Shown here one piece after another: positions 1 to 12,900 of a DNA stretch of 64,000 bases (its first letter is position 1; each line of letters opens with the position of its first letter). Both the position numbers and the translations under genes were made by a program. This DNA comes from Antedon mediterranea (Eukaryota > Echinodermata > Crinoidea > Comatulida > Antedonidae). The notes beneath the pieces are model-generated. The model worked only from the letters and a program-made list of their open reading frames with translations, was not told the origin of the DNA and searched no databases. The stretch spans positions 6,551,001 through 6,615,000 of the forward strand of contig NC_092680.1 of the NCBI RefSeq assembly GCF_964355755.1, read 5' to 3'.

Positions 1-1395
1 TGTATATATAGATTATGTACAATCAGCAATACAAACCATTGGAGTTTTATAAAACAGACCTTTTCTCCATGCTTAAATATTTGTTCAACATTTTTAAAAG
101 GCATTTACGATTAGTCAGAAATCTGCTTAAAACAAATATTAATTTGTTTTGATCATTTTACATTTAAAAATGTTGTGCATGACTAATAATTATTCCAGAG
201 TATAATTGATTAGTTATAACAATTTTATGTCAAAATATATCATTTCAGTTGCAGTAGTTAATATTTCTTTCTTTTTTATTGTTGTGATTGGTATGAGTTA
301 AACACTTTTCATCGTTTTGACTGAATTTCAAAATGGTACTAAAATATTGATGTTCACAAACAACTAGTTCAGCAAGAACACATGTTGTTTAGAAAATAAC
401 AAACAATGAGCTACATAAGGAATATATCCTAAAGCTATATCTACACTATCAAACTTTATGTGACAACACAAGAAGACAAAATTTGTTTGTAATATCTAGA
501 CCAACAAAGTATTCATCATCATTTAAAATCCTTTTCTTCATTTTGTATTGTATTAATACATTAATATGAATATCTAGGTCTAAAGTATCTGTCTTCTTAA
601 AAGTCCTCTTGATTGTAAGTGGAAAGGTAATCCATAGTACACTACTGCCTACGAAATGATTGATGGTAAGAAAATAAAATAAAATTTTACAAATAAGTCA
701 CAAACATGAACACCAAAACATTTCTCAAAAAACACATCTGTCCTCAACATAATTATAATCTACTCATGGAAAAATTAGTAAAGAGTTAAGTGATTTCAAC
801 TTCAATACAGCCAAGTCCTAGAAGATATACCAATAATATTTTGAATGTTACAGTTAATATGACAATCCGATTATAATCTGGCATTAAAGGAAGGATTTTT
901 ATGATTGTCAACCTCTACTTCAAAATCTAAGCTAAAAGTCTCATGATTTTTAATTTATACTTGAAAATATACTTAAGTTTTCAAGAGCATGACTTTTTTG
1001 TGTTCAAGTTATTTAGCCTGTACTGCAATTTTTGTTGCCTGCCCATGTTTAGTGACCATCATTTCAACATCTTTATAATTAATCTTTCCGTGACCCTACC
1101 ATATTAATTTGACCCCAGTGTGCTTTCATAAAAGTTTTATAATCTGGTTTACTAATTCGTGGACTTACAGTAAACAGCATCAATTTTTATTTAAACAGCT
1201 ATGTTTGCAATCCGTTTTGTTTTTTAAAAATCCAATGTTTTTTTTTCAAAAGATTTTGTTTTTAATTTCTTATTTGGTCATCATTCATGGTTAATTAACA
1301 GTGACCTTCTGTGGTGTTTTAGACCGTGAATTTCAGTTAAAAATTGCTTTACGTTATATAAATAAATTGGGAGTTTTAAGACGGTTTTTTTTAAT
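1..1395. other. AT-rich non-coding stretch, probably intron or 5' flank of the SWEET gene
   Basis: No convincing exon is seen. The missing first coding exon of the SWEET gene would have to end in phase 2 before a GT donor and encode a hydrophobic TM1; I looked for this and found no candidate that stays open. Positions 431-465 hold a fragment of the MITE family whose full copies are at 4732-4889 and 10844-11005 (shared core CTACACTATCAAACTTTATG-like). Confidence 0.5.
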
Positions 1396-1397
1396 AT

Positions 1398-2955
1398 AGG
1401 CAGTCGGCAATGATCCTATCAGTAATCATATTCTTAAACTTTGCTCTTCTACCTTATCTTTACCCATTACCAATATTTTTAAACATTCAATTTCATCTGG
1501 CACTTTCCCTGACCAGTGGAAGACCACAAACGTTGTCCAATACATAAAAATGGTTCAAAATCTAAAGTCCAAAATTATAGACCCATCTCCCTCCTTCCCA
1601 CTATCTCCAAAATTCTTGAAAGGCTTGTCAACACTCAACTATTATGTCATGTATCGCCCATTATTTCCCAAGATCAACATGGCTTCATGCCTGGTAGATC
1701 TTGTGAAACAAACCTTGCTACTCTTCTGTCTACCGTGTATGAAGCCATCGAAACTAAAAAGCAATGTGACATAATCTACATCGACTTTAGTAAAGCTTTT
1801 GATAAATTGTCCCACAACCTATTATTATTAAAACTTCATCAGTTTGGGATTAATGGTACTTTCTCATGGTTTAAAAGTTATCTTGGCGGTAGGATGCAGA
1901 GAGTAGTAATTGATGTTGCCACATCCAATTCTCTCCCAGTCATCTCAGGCGTGCCTCAAGGTTCCATTCTTGCCCCCCTGCTGTTCAATATATTTGTAAA
2001 TGAAATACCAAATCTCTTTCAAAATTCCAACTGTCTTATGTTCGCTGACGACCTCAAGATTTACAAAATCATTACCACCACTGAGGACTCCGTTGCACTT
2101 CAGGCATATCTGGAAAGACTCGGTACGTGGGTTTCCGACTGGAAAATGTTGCTGAAGTCCGAGAAATGCAAAGTCCTGTCTTGCTCTCTTAAGAAAAAAC
2201 CTATTATTTTCGCTTACTCTGTTCAAGAAGAAGTCCTTGAAAGTGTAAACTCTTATCGGGACCGCGGCAATTTCATCGACCGTAAACTGACATTTATTTC
2301 ACACGTTGATCATGTTGTCAGAAAGGCCAATAGGCTGCTTGGGCTGATGTGGCGCAATTGCAAACATTTCTCTCCATACACCAAACGTGCACTTTATCTT
2401 TCCCTCATCCAACCATCTTTCAATTTCTGTTCAATTATTTACAACTCACTCTCTGCTTCTCAAGCCTCCAGAATAGATCGGACCCATAACAAGTTCTTGC
2501 GCTTTGTCAGCCCAGCAGCCAACCTGCCTCCTATTCTTTCCCCGACATCTAGGAGAGCAAGACAGGATTTGCAATTCCTGTATAAATGTCTTACTTCTAA
2601 GTTTGATTGTATCTTGTTTCGTTGTTTTATTTTAATGTTCCTGTTCGTAATCTTCGTAGTAAACCCTTTCTTCATGTTAAATTTTCTCGTGTCAATGTTT
2701 GTAAAAATTGTATTTTCTGTAGACTTTCGTCTTTGTACAATTCATGTCTTTTAAAAAATAATTCTTTAGAATATCTTTAACTGTAATTTCTCTCAATTTA
2801 AATGTATTATTAATGAAATTATTTAAATAATCTTATTTACATTTTTGTATATATTTATATTGGCTTATATTTATAGTTTAGTTATTTTATTTTCAACCTG
2901 TTATTGTTGTTTTACACTGTTGGCTTGAAATAAAGAATAAAGAATAAAGAATATC
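1398..2955 (+). mobile_element. 5'-truncated Jockey/CR1-group LINE with AATAAAG-type 3' tail
   Basis: The element enters abruptly inside the reverse-transcriptase region, at a segment reading AVGNDPISNHILK, which matches the KA.G.D.I....L block of Jockey/CR1-like LINEs. It ends in a short tandem tail of ATAAAGA units at about 2925-2955, typical of non-LTR elements with microsatellite tails. The 5' truncation is usual for target-primed reverse transcription. No target-site duplication could be identified. Clade assignment within the Jockey superfamily is inference from motif style only. Confidence 0.85.
1400..2780 (+). pseudogene. LINE reverse transcriptase, frameshifted remnant
   Basis: The reading begins in frame at 1400 and covers the RT fingers, with QNYRPISLLP at about 1579-1608. 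It continues through the palm, with the FADD catalytic motif at 2041-2052, and the thumb/connection region, where a KCKVLS and DHVVRKANRLLGL style block is typical of Jockey/CR1 elements. There are two breaks. A one-base loss near 1537 switches frame just before PIHKNG. A second shift near 2610-2636 separates the long frame from the true C-terminus, which resumes at FNVPVRNLRSKPF and ends at the TAA at 2778-2780. The apparent GTG/ATG-started frame from 1516 is therefore not a real start. The protein cannot be functional as it stands. Its codon and base composition is richer in GC than the surrounding intron, as expected for an inserted coding element. Confidence 0.88.
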
Positions 2956-3921
2956 TTTCTTTGTGCAACTTATTTCTAGGCTAGAAAAAGAAACATCATT
3001 TCAAAATACAGTTGAACTCTCCAGTGACATCATTTTGTGTAGACATTATAATTAATGGAGTCATTCTAAGGTTATTGATTAAGAATATATAGCTGTATTT
3101 TATTTGTGTCCAGAACAATGATAAATTATTAACATTTTTCATTATTTAGACAACATGATATTTTAAAATTGTTGCTTAATTAACATGTGACTACAAAATG
3201 TCAGTATAAAAAATATATAGATCTAAACTTTCTGTTTCAATCACTACTACTAGTAGTGGGAATGTACTCTATTTCATTTCTGTCACTGTATTGTTTTTGC
3301 ACTATCCTACCAATATATTTACTATCTTTTATCTGCAAACATCAGTTGATAGCATTTCTTCTTTTTTATTAATTGAATTTGTTTTAATGTGAGGATATTT
3401 TCTAGGAGAAAGTGTTTTACATATTCAAAGTGGGAATGGTAAACATAGCCGGCACAGTGGTCATATTCACAAATTTCACTTCAGTGGGATATTTCTATTG
3501 AATAACTTATTTCTGCTTTTTTTATTTCTGCTAATATTGAATTATTTTTCTTTGGTATTCACTTAGATGGTTTCCTAATTTTTCACCTAGGATTATAAGC
3601 TCGTCTCTTTAAGAAGGAGTAGGAAAACTTACTGTCTTGCCCATACAGTCTTTCTATATAAATTCTTTTCATTTTTTTTTATGTAGTTTTTAGTTTTATT
3701 GAATGCACACAGAGTAAATCTAAATTTGTATTAACTCTTTTGCAGTGCGTTGGTTTCTTCATTTTTTTTCTTTATAATGCCCAACTATGATTCAATAGTA
3801 ATTCATCGTTTTGAGAGCAGAATAAACTTGAAGGTCATATAATCAATTACCTGTCTACTTTATAGCAATTTTTTTCTCACATTATTTATTACAATAATTT
3901 CATTTTCTTTTTTTTTTCCAG
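2956..3921. other. AT-rich intron 3' part preceding the first visible SWEET exon
   Basis: No coding or repeat feature is recognised between the LINE tail and the acceptor at 3920-3921. A long pyrimidine run (about 3901-3919) ending in CAG forms a strong splice acceptor for the exon at 3922. Confidence 0.5.
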
Positions 3922-3999
3922 CCCACCTTGTCGACAAATACTGCAGAATAGATCAACAAGAGATATTCCATTTATGCCGTTTATCAATGGTGCTATCAT
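3922..3999 (+). CDS. slc50a1: SWEET coding exon A (TM1 end to TM2 start)
   Basis: This 78-bp exon begins with one base that completes a codon and encodes PPCRQILQNRSTRDIPFMPF followed by INGAI. It ends after AT of the next codon at a GTAAGT donor. The arrangement C-R-Q-I then R-D-I-P-F-M-P-F matches the first MtN3/saliva repeat, where the proline in the PFMPF block is one of the hinge prolines of the family. Confidence 0.93.
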
Positions 4000-6900
4000 G
4001 TAAGTTTTATATTTACTAACAACCCTTTTCTAATATTCACACTTAGAAAAACGAACACAATTAAAAAATTCTCTTGAATGGCACTTAAAAGCAATCCTTT
4101 TATTGACTTAAGCAAAAATGGAATATGTTTATGCAATGAGTTTTTAAGAAAAAATTTAAAATTTAGATTCAAAACAATTCATAATGAAAATCTTTTTTTT
4201 TAATGAAAAGTTTTTCTTGTTGAATTTGATATAACAAATGTTTTAATGCAATATTGAACCAAATGTTTTCTATTGTTTAACATTATTACATTAGTAATGG
4301 TAAGTATAAATTTAACTTTACAGATGTACTATACCTTAAAGTAGTGAGATTATGCTATAGTACAAAGACAATTCCTAAATTGATTTAATGTTCACATTTA
4401 ACTTAAATAAATTCTTGATCAAGGTTCAACTTTGTCTTTGTTTTGTTTCCAATCATTTTAAAGATGAATTCCCATATTACCTAGTATCAGTTTTTATGTA
4501 TTTTCCTCCCTGACGTATCATGAATTGTATTACCGGCTTATGTGAGCCATCTAATTGAAACTAATGATTTATAACTTGGGTAGATATTCAGCTATTTAGT
4601 CTTCAGTCGCATTAGAAAATGGATTGGCATATTAACTATACTCTAAAATGACCCTGAATTTTAGAATTTCAGTTTTTTTTTCTTTAGCACAAATCAAATA
4701 TTCTTTGTACACTGTTTTTACAAACAATAAAACTCTGTCTATCATCAAACTTTATGTGACAAAAAAATGTGATGTAGCCATATATGGACATGATGATGTC
4801 ATATCACTACCATATTTGGGCATATCACTACCATATTTTGACACATCGCATTTTTTTTTTCAAACTAGTTTGATAGAGTAGACAGAGCTAAATAAAGTCA
4901 TTGCATTTATGTTGCAACTTCAGTTACTATTTATGAAAGATAATAAATATATAATAATATGGAATATTGTTTATTTTTAAGTTGTTTTTAACTTCTATCT
5001 AAGCTTTGACAATGTAAGCTGCTGATTTTGTACAAATATTTAGACAAAATCGTAATTCTACAGTTTGGCATATTAACTATACTCTAAAATGACCCTGAAT
5101 TTTAGAATTGCAGTTTTTTTTTGTTGAATTTAATATTGTCATACTTTGTTTTTCCAGAAATATATCTATTCTCTGGTATGGCTATTTAAAGGAAGATTTT
5201 ACAGTAATTGTTGTCAATACCATTGGCAGTATAATCCATGTTGCTTATGTTTTAATCTATAATGTCTATAGTCATCAGAAGGTACTGTATTGCTTTATAT
5301 TACATAGCCTATGTAAATGCGCGAACGTGATTGGTTGAAACTGCATCACATGACTACCGCTGCGAGGATCGTAAATCGTATATATCCTCGAGAACGATGA
5401 TATTGACTGTGTAATTTTCGCGTAATAATTGTGTCCCCTGTCATTAATCATATAAATTCTCGAGTACGATGATATTGACTGTGTAATTTTCGTGTGCAAC
5501 ACTCGAGTTTGCCGATAAATAAACAAAAGTCATCTACTCGATCTTGAACTCGGGTGGAATTGTCACTCCATCGCAAGACAACGTTTCATCCGCTGGGCCA
5601 CGGAATTTGCTTGAAGAAATTAATCTTCTAAACTATTTAAGCTATGCATACATAGCGCCCTCATTTGTTATAAGTCCACCCTAAATGTGATGAAACACCG
5701 TTTGTGATTGGTCAATACTCACGGTAGTAACCTAGTAACTAGTACGCGCTGAACATCCGGTGATTCGGCTCCTCGAAGATCGAGACGAAGACGAATTGTT
5801 TATTCGGCCTACCTGATTATAATATTATTATTAATAGGCTTATTGATGGAAATTCTTCTGTTAATTTAAACGACCTAGGCCTAAGTGAATATTTTATTGC
5901 CAAGGAATCATTAATTAGTAATTATCTGTATATTATTCTTCGCAAGGTAAGGTGTCTAGGCAGGCTTGTTTTAAATACAATACAAATACTATAGGAGGCC
6001 TAGCCTAGCTTCACCCAACCCAGCAGACTTGTTCTTGGCTATATAATATAACAGATATTGCCTTTTATATCGGTCAAACTTAATATCATTCCCTCGGGGA
6101 TGTCAAATCTTATATTTAACCTCTAAGCAGTCAAAATCTGTATAATATCATACATATTTATATTTTGTGTATAATTTTATGTATTTTTTAGTGTTTTGAA
6201 TGTTTAAATGATACCAAGGTATTATCGTAGTAAATAAACTTACACGTATAACAAATGACCTTGGTGATTGTTGCAACTTGAATTGTTGTTTAGATCTGTT
6301 GACAGAATATATATCTGCGTGCCACATTATGAATATGTTTACGCCAATTAAATGCAAATTTTCACTGACGACGTTCACACGTACAACACAATGTAACAAA
6401 TTGTTACATGGATATCTCACAGGATAATTACCAAGTTACATCGTTTTCACACGTTAGTTTGTCACGTTGTAATCTAACTCATTAAAAAGGTACGCGCATA
6501 TGCGTAGAAGGCTGAGTTGTGTTCTATACAGGCCTCTGGGGTTTACTGACTTGTTCCAAGATTTTACATCAACACGAAAATGCTTTCACACGTTCGTAAC
6601 AAGTTAACAATTTGTTACAAATATGTTCTGTGTATGATTTGTGTATGCATGTCACAATCACATCAGGAGCTATAGGCTCTGGACATGTCAAGAAAATAAA
6701 CACCATCTAATTGATTAAAAGTACATTTTTAGCCTGAACCTACAAATTTAATCTACTAATTCAGATTTCTCCATGGGTATATTGTATATTATATAATTCT
6801 GTGTATAAAAAAAATCTCATTCAGTTGCACATCAAAGAAACTCTGAAATCGGTATCTTAAAACTTAAATATCGAAATAAACTTTTGCAATTTTAAAGAGG

Positions 6901-9900
6901 GAGTTTGTATTAAATTTACATTTTTATACTTAGATAATCATTATATAGTTATTAAGAGGAGGAGATGTTTTTCAAAATATTGGCTGAATTAAAGATTGGT
7001 CAAACAATGGCCTATTTGTAATAGGAACAGTTGATGGAATATTATTTGCCTCACTAATACTGAAAAGCTTCTATTTACAGACAAACACATTAAAGAAAAC
7101 ACTTCTTGGAACGGCAATATTATCTATATTATACATATATCTTCAAATGATTGTTGTCGAGAGAGCGGCTATAGTTCAAAGATTAGGAATGCTTACGTTG
7201 GTTCTGTTGATGCATGGAAACTTGTCACCACTGTTAGCTTTAGTAAGTACAATATCCACGGAAGGATGGCTATTTAATTTAAGTCAATCAACAGGACATA
7301 TTTAATGTAAACTTTTGATTTTACAAAAACAGCTGAATCATATTTTTTTTATGTAACATTTGATTTTCATATTGCATGTGACATATTTATATATATATTT
7401 ATATATTTTCATACCCTTTTCTCTACCCAGATTATCTCAATCACTGCAAGCATTCTCTTTGACCTTTGACATTTTGGTTTCTTTTAAAATTAGCATTTTA
7501 ACATGAAATTGAACACACAAAAACTATGCATGGTTTGAGAAACATAACATTATTTTACACAGATCACCTGGTATACATCAATGAAGAATATAGATATAGT
7601 TTACATGGGGAGGGAGGGTCGGAAATCTAGCGCAAACTACTTTTTGACAAATTATTAATATTATGTGTTTAAATAATCCTGAATCCAGCCTGGTTTATAT
7701 TGCTTTTTCTTTAAGATGCATGATACACAAATAAATCACTGCCTAGTTTTATGGCAATGTAGTATAATGTGTAATCATCTAATCTATCTCCACTATTTTT
7801 CTAAATTGTAAAGCAATTTACTTTGGCAATTTTATGAGTCTATGGAACGTTAAAAATGTTCTCGGAAATGAGTCTGGAACCATGTCTATTTCTGTATTGC
7901 CTGTGGTTTTGTTTTAGTATTGGCCTATTTTATTTTCATCATTTAGGTGGCCAAAATCAAAAGTAATTTAAATTCTTTAGCAATATTAATTAATACTGAC
8001 TATGGCGTTGAAATGTACCTGGCTGGAACGACCCACATGGCCTACATTTTTAAAATAATTTTTAAACAGGTATAAATGATGAGGAATGATTTATCTAGCC
8101 TACGGTAGCTTAGTTTAATTTAGGTCAGCATATCTTCTTTCATTGCCAACTTCACTAGTTGATTAGGATTAAGTATTGGCCATCATAGGTCACTGTAAAA
8201 ATTGTTTTACCCACTCCTCTCTATTTAAAAAAGTGACATCAAACAATCCATTGGGCCTTATTATTAGTAGATAGCCGAGTGACATTTCCTATGCTTTTTT
8301 TGGCGTTCTGATAATACAAATTTGTTCCTTCTTTACAAATGTTTTTTTCATTATAATTTTAAATCCTTTAAACAACGGTAATATGTTAAAATGATTTTTA
8401 AAAGGATTAACAATCGGTTTTTGTTTTCTATACATTCTCTACTTTAATTTTATTATATTATTGTCTACTCAATCCTCATAAACATTGTCAAATTAATTTG
8501 AATTTACTGACTGAAGAAGATTTAATCACATTTCACTCTAAATTATTATTGATGAGACTAGACGTGATTAAATATAACAAATATAGTTTCACCATATTAA
8601 TAAAGCTTCATGATTGACTAGATTGGTTTTGTATATTTTTTTCCACTATAAACTTATTTTCTAAACCTATTAAAAAACTAATTATTTTGTATGTGTATGT
8701 ACTTCTTTAAACATGTAAACTTTGTGAACCCTTTTTTCACTTTAAGTTGAATGAAAAGTCACTGAGTTTGTATATACTTTTTTAATTTATAATAAGAACT
8801 TGTATTTATTTTATTTAAAACATATTCATACAGAAAAAAAAAGGAAACATGTATAGGGCTTGTATATATACTGTACATAAATAAAGATTTTTATAGCACC
8901 CTCTATGGTTTGAAGTATTTAAAAAAATATTATAGCATCATGATAGTTTGGACATGATTTCATAAATCTGCCAGATATTTCATATTGGTCCAAGTTGGGA
9001 AGGTCTGCTGTAGTGTGCAGTTGAACTGCATAACTAAACAAAGAGATAGAGATTCAACTACTGTTTGAAATACCAAAATGTTTTACATTTTAAATGACAC
9101 GGTATCACACTTTGTTGACTCCCATTCTTCAATTCATACAGTATTTGGATATTATGAATTAGTTGCCTGTGGCTCGGAGCCTAGAATCGACAATCTGCTT
9201 TAAATTTGACAGATTTTGTAGGTTAATTGTTACTTGGTAATGATCCACATGTTACAAATATCTGTTGATTATTTATCTTGATGAAAAATGCAAACTTTAA
9301 TTCCCTAAAGGTTTAATAATACAAAATCATTTTACGTGTTTTGAATATTCCCTGTGTTTGGATTGATACTGACAGGTATTATATAAATCCATCTGCGCTT
9401 GTATTTCTTCTTTTCATTTACAACAATCTAAGGATTCATCTTTTTATTATCTTGTCTTTCTTCTAACAAAATTATGGTACCATAGTGTCGTCTTCTGAGG
9501 ACACATCCTTACGCCTTGAGGTAAGGAGTAGAACTTCTCTAGGTTATTAAATTGTGTTTAACAGATGTAAACAAAGCTTGTCATGTTTGTGCCATTTTAC
9601 AATCCACAATCTTATTGTCCGGGTACTCAATATGGAGGATAGAATTCAACATGACCTTTTTTTATTGTCGCACTAGGCATTTATCTCTGCTGATGCTCTT
9701 ATGCCCAATTCTCTTGAAGATTTTGTAATGTCTTTACAAAATTGTTTCTGAGTATTTATTCATCTGACATCTGTATCTAACAAATCCAATGCTATCAGTT
9801 ATCCTACCAATACACCTGAGGTGTGACATTAACTATTGTTTTCTCAAGTCCAGATAAGCAGTATAAACGTATGTATAGATATTTTAATATTTCCTATTAT

Positions 9901-12900
9901 ATGCTATTTTGAAAATTTCTTTCGAAACAAACCCCAATGATCTACCAAACATTACCGTACCACATGCAGTAATTATATAGCTACATGTATAATAGTAAAC
10001 ATTTATATGTTAGGCAAGCAGATGTTGGCAGGTGTAATAATCTATCTTATCATAGATCTTGTATAACTCCACTTTTATGTCTAGAAACTTTGTCATAATT
10101 TTCTCTTTTTCGGATGATATTGTGTTAATCACAAAACTATACTACTAAGCCACAATTTATATTTTTATTAACAATTCAAAATGTGCGGTTGGTCGGATTT
10201 AGGCTTTAGAACTTATTTAAAGATTCTTTAATTTATAAATATAGCATAGGTATAACATCCAATTTAAGCCTACTTAAGTGTAAAGTTAGAATTCATATCT
10301 GTCCTTCAAGCCTCAGATTATATTATTATCTCTACAAAATTGTAAAAAGATAATTTTAATTTGATATACTTTTTTTTATTTCATTTGTTAAAATAGTCAC
10401 TATATAACATTTTAATTTGATTGCAATGTGTACTACTTAATCGTGACATTGTAATAGTGTAAAATAATGAATGCATCTAACCAAGCTTATCTGTCATTCA
10501 AACTTCAATTTATTGTACACTACAAAATTTCATAAAAAAATATAATTTTAATTTATATACCTTCCTTTCTTTTTCATTTGATGAAATTTTGTTTATAAAA
10601 AAGTCAATATATCATTTTAATCAAATTACATTATGTAACTTAATCTACACTATATGAATTTAAAATGCATAGATCTTAACAAGATTGTATTAAAAATAAT
10701 TGTAATTTATATATACTCCTTTGTATTTTATTTGTTAAAATTTTGTTTAAAAACATCAATACAGTATCAAATTATAATGTACAAATTTACATGAAATAGA
10801 AAACTTTAATACAATATGTTCTACTTAAACCTACACTGTACTTAAAGCTCTGTCTACACTATCAAACTAGATTGACAAAAAATGTGATGTGCCCAAATAG
10901 GGTAGTGATATGCCCAAATATGATAGTGATATGACATCATCATGTCTATATATGGGCACATCACATTTTTTTTGTCACAAAGTTTGATAGTGTAGACTTA
11001 GCTTTAGTATACAGTTATAATTCAAAGCTTATCTATCATTCAAGCTTCAATTTATTCTATAGTCTCTTAAAACCATCACCAGCCATTTAAATTTCTTCTT
11101 TTGTTAAGAAACAAGAATGTCTGATAAGTCTTGATATTTTGATAGAAATAAATTTTAATCACCCAAACAATCCCCTTGAGCTTTTTCTGAAACTTTTGTT
11201 TATAGTCATATTCATGAATTAATTTATATTAGAAATAAATTTGAAATTTAATTCTTTTTTTTGTGACACATTGATAACAAATGTTTTCTATTTTCATAGT
11301 TCAACAAACTGAAATATAACCAAATCACATTTTATTTTCAGAAAATTGCAAGTTATACTATATTATGTTTGGGCCCTTCTATCATTTGCTTTCACCGTTA
11401 ATTAATAATAAGCGTTCAGTTAATTCTGTGAGTGTTAATTATAATGTTTACAGTTATACATCCTATTGGTTTGATGAATATTGTCATGTTTTCTAAGTTG
11501 TTTATTCATTTTTTGAGAAAGGGAAGAAAAACGAAAAATTGCATTTCAAGTAGCAAAAATGGACAATGATGGTAAATGGGTGTACATTCTGAATGATTCT
11601 ATTATTGTGGTACTATAAGTAATTGTTTTTCAATTGAAGTCCAAAAGAGTTTTTTTTATTTGAGAATTAATATCAATTAGCCTTAAGGTCCCCACAGGGT
11701 TTGTTAATCTTCCAAATTGATACACATGATACTTTGACAAAGGCTTTTTATTTCTGTGAAAGTAAATAGTAGTGTATTCAGATAACCTGTAAATTTACAA
11801 ATTCACAAAATCAATCATAATTATATTCTGTAATAGTAGAAATTAGTAAAAACAGAAAATTTCAATTCATGAGTACAATGAACTTTTTATAAATTATTGA
11901 AATTTGTAATATTAATATAAATATCAGCTTTTCTGAACCATTCATACATGTAAAATCTCTAACAACTCGGCAGATACACACTGAAATTTTGACAAAAGCT
12001 TTTTATTTCTGTGAAAGTAAATAGTAGTGTATTCAGATAACCTGTAAATTTACAAATTCACAAAATCAATCATAATTATATTCTGTAATAGTAGAAATTA
12101 GTAAAAACAGAAAATTTCAATTCATGAGTACAATGAACTTTTTATAAATTATTGAAATTTGTAATATTAATATAAATATCAGCTTTTCTGAACCATTCAT
12201 ACATGTAAATCTCTAACAACTCGGCAGATACACACTGAAATTTACAGTTAATAATAAAAGGGTTTGTGAAATAAAAATGGAAAAATTGTTGCAGCAGTTT
12301 GTTCTGATATATTTGTTGTAATCAGTCTGACTACCGTATGTCTCATTTATACTCAGAATTGTAATTGTAAATGACTCAACATTTTAAGACTTACTTAGAA
12401 TTACTGATAACAATTATTTAAGAAACGTAGATAATAAAACGATATTGGTCTCACATCAAACTATTTATAACAGTTTAGTTAATTATAGTGCCATAAAAGT
12501 AGAAAATATATTCCAATAATGCCGGTAGTACAATTAAGATTTAATAGTTAAATTAAATTCATGATCTTAAAAAATGTTGTTTTAGGAAAAGACAAAACAT
12601 CTTAAAAACATATTGGAAAACATATCAACTCAACTCAACAGTTCTTTTCAGAACTTATATATGTGGTGTACCGCAAACTTTATATCAACAACTGTGCAAA
12701 ACCTTCAAACAATAAAAAAATAATAATAAATAACTTTCGAAAACATCGAATTCTCAGTGTGTTCTGTCTCTTTATGTGAAGTTACACTTGTACTATTTAA
12801 AAAGATGTACTTAAAGGTTGTTCAGTAATTCTGTATTTGTCATCTTTTTATGTTTTACAGTTATTTATTGTACTTTTGCACATTATTTTTGACAGTATAA

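Noticed and set aside
600-640. Possible first SWEET exon ending at GTAAGTGG (615)
   Set aside because: The preceding sequence has stops in the needed frame and no hydrophobic TM1 or start codon in context.
5108-5338. 76-codon open frame as a small membrane protein gene
   Set aside because: It is SWEET exon B read through into intron sequence on both sides; splice sites and phases define the exon.
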